Part shown: one piece after another, positions 55,400 through 64,000 of the stretch | How the letters are laid out: each line of letters opens with the position of its first letter | How positions within the stretch are numbered: position 1 is the stretch's first letter | Source of the DNA: Pogonophryne albipinna | Taxonomy: Eukaryota > Chordata > Actinopteri > Perciformes > Artedidraconidae | Assembly (NCBI GenBank): GCA_028583405.1 | Contig: JAPTMU010000166.1 | Location: 1-64,000, forward strand | DNA: 64,000 nt | Reading direction: 5' to 3' | Made by a program: the position numbers and the translations under genes | Notes under the pieces: generated by a model | What the model saw: only the letters and a program-made list of their open reading frames with translations | What the model was told of the DNA's origin: nothing | Databases searched by the model: none

Positions 55400-55623
55400 G
55401 GCAAACGCCAAGGCCTGCGCTCGGTAGTGGCCGCGAGCGTGGGCACATCCAACCGGCTCCTGTTCATCAGGGACACCCTCTCTGGTCGCAGACTCCTTTG
55501 TGACACAGGAGCCCAGCGGAGCGTCCTGCCGGCTACCGTGGAGGACGCTGCCGGTGGAGGCCACGGCCCACCTTTAACGTCCGCTAACGACATCCCTATT
55601 CGCACCTATGGCACAAAGACAGT
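55400..55623 (+). pseudogene. gypsy protease, N-terminal half
   Basis: RLLCDTGAQRSVLPATVEDA carries the catalytic DTG (55501-55510). The frame runs to IRTYGTKTV, then enters foreign sequence at 55624. Confidence 0.82.
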
Positions 55624-55880
55624 GCTTAATGGACCAGCACCAGAGGCGTTCCCATACACACAGGCGTTGGAGCTGTTCTTCATGAAATCCCAGAAGGATT
55701 AAGTGCTCTGACAAACAGTGCCATCTTTGCGCAAAATGATTATACAGGAATGAAAAGTCAATACATAAACATGTTGTTAAAACTTTTATTTAATTTTTTT
55801 TTTTTTCTCCACGCAACCCCCCCCCCCCCCCGCCTGCTGCTACCACCCGCCCAAGTATATTTCAGATCTGTGGGAAACAC
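55624..55880. other. foreign insert in the gypsy protease
   Basis: About 255 bp that is not gypsy. It continues the frame for 26 codons (LNGPAPEAFPYTQALELFFM, KSQKD, stop at 55700), then holds an AT-rich stretch, a T12 run and a C14 run. Gypsy resumes at about 55885 (DLCFEGQRFKWDFVTADISF). The source was not identified; a cDNA-derived scrap is possible. Confidence 0.6.
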
Positions 55881-55884
55881 TGGG

Positions 55885-57000
55885 ACCTGTGCTTCGAGGG
55901 TCAGCGGTTTAAGTGGGATTTCGTCACGGCTGACATCTCCTTCGCTCTCCTCGGCGCAGACTTCCTGTGCGCTCACGGACTGTTGGTGGACGTCAAGAAC
56001 AGCCGCCTGGTGGACGCACTGACGTTTGCCTCGTTCACGTGTACCCGCGGCGAGGCGTCATTCAGCGGGCTCTCCAGCTCACTCTCACAGGGCGACAAGT
56101 TCCAGCACCTTCTCAGTGAGTTTCCCGACTTGACGCAGCCCACCTTTTCCGCTGCCACTACCAAACACGCGGCTCAACCCTGACATGCTGGCAATCGCCA
56201 AGTCGGAGTTCGTCAACATGGAGCGTCTGGGCATCATCCGCCGCTCAGACAGCCCTTGGGCTTCGCCGCTTCACATGGTCTCTAAATCAGCCGGTGGCTG
56301 GCGACGGTGTGGTGACTACCGCCGCCTTAACGACGCCACTACGCCAGACCGCTACCCGGTCCCTCACATCCAGGACTTCTCTGCACACCTGGCGGGCAAG
56401 CTGGTTTTCTCCAGGTTCCGGTGCACCCCTCGGACGTCCCCAAAACTGCGGTAATTACGCCGTTTGGGCTTTTCGAGTTCCTGCGTATGCCGTTTGGACT
56501 TAAGAACGCAGCTCAGTCCTTTCAGCGGCTGATGGATTCAGCGCTCAGAGACATGCCATTCATCTTCGTCTATTTAGACGACATCCTGGTCGCCAGCTCC
56601 TCCTCCGAAGAGCACCAGGCACAACTCCGGGTCCTTTTCGCGAGGCTCAACCAACACGGCCTGATTATCAACCCGGCGAAGTGTCAGTTCGGGTTGTCCT
56701 CCATCCATTTCCTCGGGCACCTCATCAGCAAGGATGGGGCCGCCCCCCTCCCGTCGAAAGTGGAGGCCGTGTCTGCCTTTCCACGACCGCCTACAGCTCG
56801 GGCGCTCCGAGAGTTCCTCGGGATGGGGACGTTTTATCACCGGTTCATCCGCCGGGCGGCCCACACCATGCGCCCGCTGTATGAGGCCCTCAGGGACAAG
56901 TCCCCCGGCCAGGCCATAGACTGGATGGCTGAAAGGGAGGTCGCTTTCAACGCCACCAAAGCCGCCCTGAGCGAAGCCGCCATGTTGGCTCACCCGTCAC
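55885..57000 (+). pseudogene. gypsy protease end and reverse transcriptase
   Basis: DFLCAHGLLVDVKNSRLVDA then RT: SDSPWASPLHMVSKSAGGWR (56245 onward), a deletion with frameshift near 56416, then PFGLFEFLRMPFGLKNAAQS, YLDD catalytic motif (56571-56582), FLGHLISKDG and FLGMGTFYHRFI, into the start of RNase H (AHPS). A premature stop (56182-56184) lies just before the RT frame. The element is cut at 57000 by a hAT end. Confidence 0.88.
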
Positions 57001-57285
57001 TAGGGTTGGGTACCGAGAACCGGTTCCGGTTCGGAACCGGTTCCAACATTTCGATTCCAACGGCATCATTTAGACATGTGAATTTCGGCTCCGCTTTTCG
57101 ATGCCTGAGGAAATGTTTCTCGCCCCTCTCCGTAGCCTAGGCTATTGTATGACTGCGGCGGAGCGGGAAATGTAGCGTTGTACCTACACTTCCTACAGCG
57201 TAACCTGAGACCAGGGCCGGCCCGTCGCACTGGCGTTATAGATGTTCGCCTAGGGCGCCAGATCTGTGGAGGCGCTGCGCTGACA
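57001..57285. mobile_element. hAT terminal fragments
   Basis: TAGGGTTGGGTACCGAGAAC with GAACCGGTTCC palindromes (57001-57060) is one hAT terminus. CAGGGCCGGCCCGTCGCAC (57212) is that of another. No right end was matched for the first. Confidence 0.55.
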
Positions 57286-57960
57286 GCTCTGGGAGGAAAA
57301 AAAAAGTTTTGACCGTTGGTGCTCATCCTAAGTTTCGGCCTTGATGTCACAACATTCATAATTAAGTAAATGTAACACCCTTTTCATCCCGGTTACACTT
57401 TTCATTTGCCCTGTACGATGGGCGCTGTAAGTGATGAAAATGGGGGATGTTGGCTTATCTGGCTCACAGCCAAAGTGCGAGTGAGCGAGGGAGAAAGGGA
57501 GGGTGCACTGGAACCGGCGCTGTTGTTATTAGCATCTGGTGCTAGCTGCTCTAACGGAAAAAGAAGATGTTTCTACAATGATGTGGAGGGAGAGTCATCT
57601 CCTGTCAGACTGAGGCTGATAACTACAGCTCAGTGAGGTAAAGGACTCTGAGTGTTTAGATAGTTCACTTTAGTCTAAGTTATCTCAGTGGGTCTCAAAC
57701 GTTTTGATCACAATTTATGTAAACACATATTTCCAAGGCACTCCTTTATAATTATTGGGATAAAACAGGTTTGAAATCATTCCAATGTAAACTATAGGAC
57801 AGTAAACCAGACATATCGTTTTAAACTGGAAAGATAAAAAAATATGCATAAATAAAATAGTAAAATAAGATATGAATGAACAACAAAAATAAAATAAGTT
57901 ACATGTATTTGTTATTGGCTATGGGTTACTGGTTATGTTCACATACTTATTTGATTATTA
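57286..57960. repeat. copy of the hAT interior at 32400-33060
   Basis: TCATAATTAAGTAAATGTAA, TACGATGGGCGCTGTAAGTG, ATGTTTCTACAATGATGTGG and AACTACAGCTCAGTGAGGTA run colinear with 32468-32745, followed by the shared AT-rich part. The transposase scrap and the right end are absent here. Confidence 0.85.
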
Positions 57961-58263
57961 AAATGTAAACCGATCTTTTTCATATGGGTGTTTAGAGTTG
58001 TACCCCCTAGATCTAGTCTCTAGTAATTCTGCTTAAAGTGCACCAGATTGAAGCATTTTACTTCAAAATGTTCAAACATTTCTTCCCGGTATGCCTGAGA
58101 AGGCAGATATGCTTGTTTTTCTCAACAAGAACTGTTTTTAAATGGGGGATGGGGTTCCTTTAAAAATTGGACTGTTGCACTATTGTAGCTTCAGTGGTTC
58201 TCAGGTTACAGTTACATAGCAGTGAATATAAACGGACTGATTAATGTGAATATTACTGTAAAC

Positions 58264-58480
58264 CAGTGGTTCTCAAAGTGGGGGGCGCCGAGGCATGAGA
58301 CCAGGAGAAAAAATGGTTATTTAAAAAAAAAAACATATTTTGAAAAATTATTGATTCAGAAATATGATACAGTACTATTACGTCTGGGTCTCTGTGTTTC
58401 ATTAAAGCTCGGCTCTGTGTGTGTGGAAAAAGCCATTTTGTGTGCGTTGTTGTGGCAGATATCTCTGCTCCGCGCCGATC
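58264..58480. mobile_element. hAT end fragment
   Basis: CAGTGGTTCTCAAAGTGGGG is a hAT 5' terminus common in vertebrates. The downstream side breaks near 58480. Positions 57961-58263 show nothing specific. Confidence 0.6.
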
Positions 58481-58499
58481 ATATATGAGTTTGCTTTAA

Positions 58500-59350
58500 A
58501 AGAAGGGAAACCCAAAACAACCAGGATAGGGGTTAAACAATAATCTGCTTTAATGATAAACGGTAAGAATACAAATACACTTCTCCAAAGGGGTAGGCCG
58601 ACCCCCTGCTCTGGTCCAAATGCCGGGAGAACTTCTCATCTTGACGGCAGGAGCAAAAGAGACCGAACCAACAGATAGAACAGGCTTACATGCCGAAAAC
58701 AAAACAGGAGGGGTTGGTCAGCTGGTCATCTTTTTAGGTCATCTCATTGGGAGATGTAAAAGATGACTTTTCTTAGCGAATCAGCGCGAGCCAGCAAGGA
58801 TAATAAACAAGTGTCTCTGAGATGGTAGTAAAATATATCTGGTGTCCGTTATCTCACTTTCCTGCATAGACTTCCACACACACACTTTCCTGCACATTCC
58901 AGAGACCTGAGTGGGGTCTAAAGAATATTCTCTTGCTCACATCTTACTCCCATTATTTATACAAAGTAATTAAAAACACACATCTACTATTCAAGATATG
59001 TAGACTTCCCTGACATGTTGGAAATCTTTAAGAAGAATATCCCCTCCCCCACAGAGCAATAAAACCTGTTTACTCCAAGCACCCCAGAATGTTTGAGCAA
59101 GTTTTAGTCCTCACATTTATGAAAGGATAAAACAGAGAAATCAATACAAAACACAAACACAGGTATTGTTTAAACAGTATTCACTTAACTGCTACTATTG
59201 ATCATTTCCAGAGAAACTCAAGGGGCCTCTTTTAATATCTGGAAGTTGCAACAAGACTTTCTACCATTTCAAATGTAACACACTTCCCAAATATCAGATG
59301 ATAATAAGCTTCAATAATCCCCCTTTTGGTCTCTCTATAAAGAGACCAAC
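58500..59350 (-). mobile_element. probable ERV 3' end and LTR (minus strand)
   Basis: On the minus strand a polypurine tract (AAAAGGGGGA, about 59321-59330) is followed by U3-like sequence, with ATTAAA near 58545 as a possible polyadenylation signal and a GTTTTGGGTTTCCC end. This is where the 3' LTR of the retroviral remnant at 60.9-61.2 kb is expected. The exact LTR borders are uncertain. Confidence 0.45.
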
Positions 59351-59378
59351 TTACACAAGGCACTTGAAACATAACTAC

Positions 59379-60625
59379 TAGGGGTGTAACGGTACACGTA
59401 CCGAAATTATTCGGTACGGGCCCTTCGGTTCGGTACACGTGTGTACCGAAGTGTACCGAACGAATATAACGTTAAACGTAAAAAATTGAGAACGTGAACA
59501 ACTTTTTGGAAGTAATCTCAGGTGCTGCGTCGCAGCATTCAGAGTAATTTGCTCACATTGGGTTCAACGCGTCATAGAGCGAGCAAGTCATTTCATTGGA
59601 CGAGAGGCATACTATGAGAGCTGGTCAGAGGGATGCGTTCAAATGTAGTCAGTAATTTGAGGAACTGTCGAAATGGCGAACGCAGATAAAGTTGAGCTCG
59701 AAAATCCTCCAGCATCATTGAAGTCTCCAGATTGGGAACATTTAGGTTTCGCAGTTACGTACAAGGATGACGGACAAAGACAGGTGGACCGAACCAAAGC
59801 TGTTTGTCGGCATTGTTCAACTAAAATTGGTTACGCGGCTGGCAATACATCAAACTTGCACACACATTTGAAAAGGCATCACCCGAACGTGAATATCACC
59901 GGTACCAAAAGAAAAAAGACTGAAGTGCAAACCCAACTCCCACTAGCATTTAAGACTCCACCACTCGCAGAAAGTTCAGACCGAGCCAAAGCTATTACAA
60001 ACGCCAAATATCCTTATGTTGCCATGTTAGCAAAGCGCTACCTGGCTGTATCTGCTACCTCTGTCCCTAGCGAGAGGGTGTTCTCCACAGCAGGAGACAT
60101 TGTTAGTGCCAGCAGATCTGCCCTTTCGGCAAGCAATGTGGACAAGTTCATCTTTCTTTGAAAAAACATGAAAATACAATGACAAGCAAGTCCTAATGTC
60201 AAACTGGCTGCTCAGGTACTAGTACAGTAAAGTTCAAATACAGATTATTTCAGTTCATCGAAATGCTGCACCTTAATGTTTATTTTATTATATTTTGTAT
60301 TTATTTGAGTGAATATTCACAGTTTAATAATAATTAAAAACCCAAAACTAATAGTTTATGTTTTGTGAGTACTAGTACAGTAAAGTTCAAATACAGATTA
60401 TTTCAGTTCATCGAAATGCTGCACCTTAATGTTTATTTTATTATATTTTGTATTTATTTGAGTGAATACATTATTCACAGTTTAATAATAATAAAAAAAT
60501 ATATATATATATGTTTTGTTTTGTGAAAAAAAATTCTGCTTTACCGAAAACGTACCGAACCGAACCGTGACCAAAAAACCGAGGTACGTACCGAACCGAA
60601 ATGTTTGTGAACCGTTACACCCCTA
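59379..60625. mobile_element. hAT element, 1247 bp, with intact mini-ORF
   Basis: TIRs TAGGGGTGTAACGGTACACG and (reversed) TAGGGGTGTAACGGTTCAC, with perfect 8-bp target duplication ATAACTAC at 59371-59378 and 60626-60633. The ends carry many GGTAC/GTACC motifs. A 105-bp block (GTACTAGTACAGTAAAGTTC...) is present twice, at 60217-60320 and 60368-60470. Confidence 0.95.
59673..60161 (+). CDS. BED zinc finger fused to hAT dimerisation domain (162 aa)
   Basis: An open frame starting MANADKVELENPPASLKSPD. The N-terminal half is a BED finger (aromatic W21, C45-x2-C48, H65-x4-H70 in VCRHCSTKIGY and HTHLKRHH), the DNA-binding part of hAT transposases. After about residue 110 it jumps to the C-terminal hATC dimerisation domain (KYPYVAMLAKRYLAVSATSV, PSERVFSTAGDIVSASRSAL). 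The whole RNase-H-like catalytic core is missing, yet the join is in frame with no internal stop. It should bind TIR DNA and dimerise but cannot transpose. The C-terminus stops a few residues early after FIFL. It may be unexpressed. Confidence 0.85.
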   Translation: MANADKVELENPPASLKSPDWEHLGFAVTYKDDGQRQVDRTKAVCRHCSTKIGYAAGNTSNLHTHLKRHHPNVNITGTKRKKTEVQTQLPLAFKTPPLAESSDRAKAITNAKYPYVAMLAKRYLAVSATSVPSERVFSTAGDIVSASRSALSASNVDKFIFL

Positions 60626-60808
60626 ATAACTACTGTCATTCCTTTCCACTGTGTCTGTCCCCCAATATTGTATAAATCTATCAGAAACTGAGACCCAAAG
60701 TACTTCAAATCTTTGGGAACAGAACACCACTTTCCATGGCAGTGAAGGAACCATGAGAGGGCAACCTGAGAGCTAGAAAGCAGTCTCCTTGTGTGGTGAA
60801 TCATCAGC

Positions 60809-60826
60809 CCCCCCCCCCCCCCCCCT
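60809..60826. repeat. poly-C run
   Basis: About 18 C residues in a row, inside the ERV remnant downstream of pol. Confidence 0.9.
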
Positions 60827-60935
60827 CTGATAGGGAGGGGGAGATGCGGCTTTCCCTTCACTGGTGGAACTGATCAGAGAGAAGTAGACTCCTCTGCTGC
60901 CTCGACAAGTCCCCCAGCCCGCTGACAGCCGCTTC

Positions 60936-61238
60936 CTAGTCGTCTGCTGTAAGGATGTCCTCGAGGTCGTTGTCGTCCAGTCCACTGATGGCTGCTTCCG
61001 AGTCGACCTCCTCTGCGAGGGCCACGTCCGTCCTGATGTCGTCCCCGGTCCTAGCAGGTGGTTTCCCCGCCGCACACTGGCTCCCGTGGTACGAGCTGTC
61101 CCCCTTTCCTCCCACGCGGACGGCATGAGAGATCCGCTGGGTCACTCGGTCGGGGCCGGAGAGCCTGGGGTTGAGCCACTTTGTCCTGATGACCTTCAGC
61201 CAGACGAACTCCGCTGTGTCCGCCTCCTGGGTCCCCCT
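60936..61238 (-). pseudogene. endogenous retrovirus pol, integrase C-terminus
   Basis: The minus strand reads DTAEFVWLKVIRTKWLNPRL, SGPDRVTQRISHAVRVGGKG and DSSYHGSQCAAG, then an acidic tail and a stop at 60936. This resembles the integrase C-terminal barrel of fish gamma/epsilon-type retroviruses. Upstream sequence (61240 onward) loses similarity, so most of pol is absent. The 3' part is split from the LTR by the hAT at 59379-60625. Confidence 0.6.
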
Positions 61239-61299
61239 TTGGCGTCACCAACCTGTGTGGAGAAATCTGATACAAATCGCACAAGCCTACGCTCAGGGC

Positions 61300-63640
61300 T
61301 CCGGGGCCCTCCGCTGTTTGACCCACCACTGCGTAGGCCGCTTGGAGCCTGTTGGTGGGGTGTCTTAAAACAACAGACGTCTGTGAACAGGTTTTCTAAA
61401 TTAATTGTAGCCCTCCTGTCTGCCAGTGCAGCTTCAGAATCTTAATACTTGGCCCGTGCCCCCAAAATAAAACCCCAACATCTCTAGGTGAACTAAATAA
61501 CATATTTCAATAGCTCTGATTTTCTGACAAGCATCTGTGTTTATTTTTAAATGAAATCCCTGAGATCCTATTTAAAATCTAAATATAATATGAACTGCTA
61601 ATGTTTCTGGTAAAGAAACACACTAATGTTATGGATTCAAAAACAACCAAAACCATGATACTGACAAAGTGAATGATTTCCTGGTGATACTGCTTCTACC
61701 TGTCAGTGCTGAGATATTATCAAGCTGACAAAATGAATACAGAATTCCAACAAACTGTCATCAAATGTCTTTCTATTATGAATTTAGATGAAATGTATAT
61801 CCCCATAATGACCTAAACAATAAAGTCTATGGCTTTTACTTCTTTACCAGGCTAGTTACATGATGCTGTCTAAATTAAATTCTGTCTCATTACATTACTA
61901 TGTTTTAGCTTTAACTGTAATATGTTCTTTCTACATTTCAAACCTCAGTTACTTTAATACCTGTTGAAACATTACTCACCGGTCAACTCACAGTAGCCCC
62001 TTGGCCACTGATTCTGCATCTGTGTTACCTGTTATAACTCAATCAATATTAGAAACATGTCAACATTCATCAAACAGTATCTTATCCCCAGATATGGAGC
62101 AGGTCCATTCTAAAACTGTCAATCAATGGTCAGATTGAACAATTGAGTTGGGGCAGCAGGTTCCTTTCAGTCCCTAAATGAAAAATGTACATTGTGAATT
62201 TTACACTCCCCCTTTTTACACATGAACCTCATGTGTAACCATGGATTATAAGAAAATACCAAACATTTTCCCAAATGTACATCCATCATTTCCACAGTAA
62301 ACACTTCAGTGAAATGAAGTGTTTCTCTCCATCCTTCAGTCCTAAAAGAAACAGAATCTTCATGTTTTAGTTTGAGTTTCACATTCTGCAAACTGCCACC
62401 TCCTGTGGGAGTAAAATATCATCAAGTGGATTAGAAACGGGTAATAATATGTTAGTCCAAAAACATGCTTGGTTAGTTATTGTTTTAGAATCATGCAGTT
62501 ACACTGATCACATGCCGGCATTCATTCACACTCACACCGTCTGTCAGGTTGTAAAGTCTTGGTCTGGTCAGAGTCACCCCAGAGTCAGTCATTGACAGTG
62601 CCTTCTCAAGTTACACTGTCGGTCAGGGTCAAAGGTCAGTTGGTCTCAGTCTTTTTGGCCATGTGTCGTGCTCTGCAGAGACTTTGATATTTCAGCATAA
62701 GCCAGTATCCTTTGTCTACAAAAATCTGTCATATATGGAGCACCATCATTTATTAATTCACGATTACAACTATAATTTTCCAGATATCTCTAACTTTTCA
62801 TCGGAACAGCTGTTCCCCACATTCCCTGAAAAGTGTTAGCCAAAAAATTTCACTTCCTTATAGTACTACTACTGCAATTCATTTACACCTAATTAGTATT
62901 AAAATGTCTAATAGATCTATTTCAGAAACTTGTGCACTTAACTATTATCTTGTGTCAAAACATTACTTGGATCTGTGTAGCTCTGCATTTCATAGCTCAT
63001 TATACCCATTTATCTTCAATTCTGGTCTACTTAAAAACAATGTTAAATTCTTTAGCAGTGTGTGGAACCCTGGGTGTCTGAACACGCAACAATCACTCCC
63101 TACTTTATGAAGGATTTAAAAACAGAAGTCATTTCGTATGTCCATCCGAAAGCCCTCCTATGGTAATCACTATGGCACAATGGTGAAATCAATCATTTAT
63201 AGATTGGAATACTATATTTGGCTTGGCACCAGCTCTCTCTTTAACATTATCCATTCAAATAAAGGTTTGTCTTATAGAGCGGTTCCTAAAACTATCCCTT
63301 TAATGGTGTTCAACATTGTAACAACTAAGATCACTACTTTATTCACAAGTGAATAAAAATCTCTTTTAGAATGATTTGTTAACATGATGAAAAGATTGAA
63401 GAATATGGTTATATAATGTCACGTATCCCCCTTTATCCCTCAGTGTGTTTTAGGATGATTCTCATTTTACTTTAATAGTTACCTCTTTACTGCTATTTTT
63501 AATTTACCAATTGATTAATTCATGGTTAATACAACTTTTTATCTTCACTTATTTATCAAGTCAATTCAAGTTCTTTAAATGTGCGCTTATAAGTGTGTTT
63601 ATGTGTAAACTCACTCATTCCCGTTGATTCCCTTCTCCTC
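61300..63640. other. unrecognised AT-rich DNA
   Basis: No recognised gene or repeat boundary. A 74-codon minus ORF at 62391-62167 (contains SFRTEGWRETLHF) is unassigned; AATAAAG motifs near 61830 and 63260 are not linked to a gene. Confidence 0.35.
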
Positions 63641-64000
63641 TCCTCTGGTTTATCTCAAGCCGCGATCCCTGGCCAACTCACATTCTCGACCAACTCCTCT
63701 GATTCTGACTCCTCCCCCTTTGTCCATCAGCTCGCTGTAACTCTTTGAGGCAGCCATCTGCCCAGCTACATCTGCAGCCCCCATCATGCCACGGTTCTTG
63801 CACTGCTTTGCACTTCATCTCCTCCTTCACAGTCTCTCTGCTGCTTTATGGAGGGCGGATTCTGCTCTCATGTCCCACACTTTGCTCTTGTGCCAAATCT
63901 TGTGGCTCAGCTTGGAACTTCATGCCCTATTTGAGGGACTGATGAGAGTAGATCTCTGCCTGTCAGCAAGCTGTTTGGTTCTGGATGCCACAGGTGGAGA
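63641..64000. other. unrecognised GC-richer end of the window
   Basis: A 65-codon plus ORF at 63745-63942 (MRQPSAQLHLQPPSCHGSCT...) is not assigned; I suspect a repeat, but cannot support it. Confidence 0.3.

Overview
The window is vertebrate nuclear DNA, almost certainly from a ray-finned (probably percomorph) fish. The evidence is large intron-split genes with GT-AG junctions, an NLR gene of the fish-specific FISNA/NACHT type, and a dense load of typical teleost repeats: hAT families with 8-bp target duplications, a TTAA-flanked Kolobok-like element, Ty3/gypsy, LINE and ERV pieces, tRNA-derived SINEs, and long micro- and minisatellites.

Three host genes are recognised. (1) About 3.3-5.5 kb, minus strand: the 5' end of a non-muscle myosin II heavy chain gene (myh10-like), with the first coding exon at 3298-3642, a probable noncoding exon near 5.4 kb, and the rest to the left of the window. 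(2) 8,011-19,664, minus strand: a complete 12-exon ddx47 gene (DEAD-box RNA helicase). All junctions can be placed and they give a 502-residue open reading frame. (3) 25.8-48.8 kb, plus strand: an NLRC3-like gene with two short repeated N-terminal exons, a RING exon, a large FISNA/NACHT exon and two 174-bp LRR exons. One intron is 16.8 kb because of nested transposons. No B30.2 exon or terminal exon is seen before the window ends.

Layout: 0-5.6 kb tandem repeats and the myosin 5' end; 5.6-7.9 kb tandem repeats and a hAT MITE; 8-19.7 kb ddx47 with transposon-rich introns (one intron holds about 51 copies of a 33-bp repeat; another holds a hAT inside a hAT); 20-24.6 kb duplicated noncoding DNA; 25.7-28 kb NLR 5' exons; 28.8-34.2 kb a Kolobok-like composite; 34.5-44.2 kb a LINE split by a gypsy element that is itself filled by a 7.9-kb tyrosine-recombinase region; 44.7-48.8 kb the main NLR exons; 49-57 kb a LINE tail and a plus-strand gypsy element, whose gag is split by a 4.3-kb element with about 300-bp inverted ends that carries a solo LTR; 57-58.5 kb hAT ends; 58.5-61.3 kb a minus-strand endogenous retrovirus remnant split by a hAT that encodes a BED/hATC mini-protein; 61.3-64 kb mostly unrecognised.

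The most unusual items are: the tyrosine-recombinase region (35.8-43.6 kb), with about 1-kb direct repeats on both sides, an antisense 18S rRNA fragment and a 50-bp-arm hairpin; ddx47 exon 8, bracketed in the transcript by (UG)n upstream and (CA)n downstream, which could pair and loop the exon out; and the 162-residue BED-finger/hAT-dimerisation ORF. All coordinates and homologies were read by eye without database searches.
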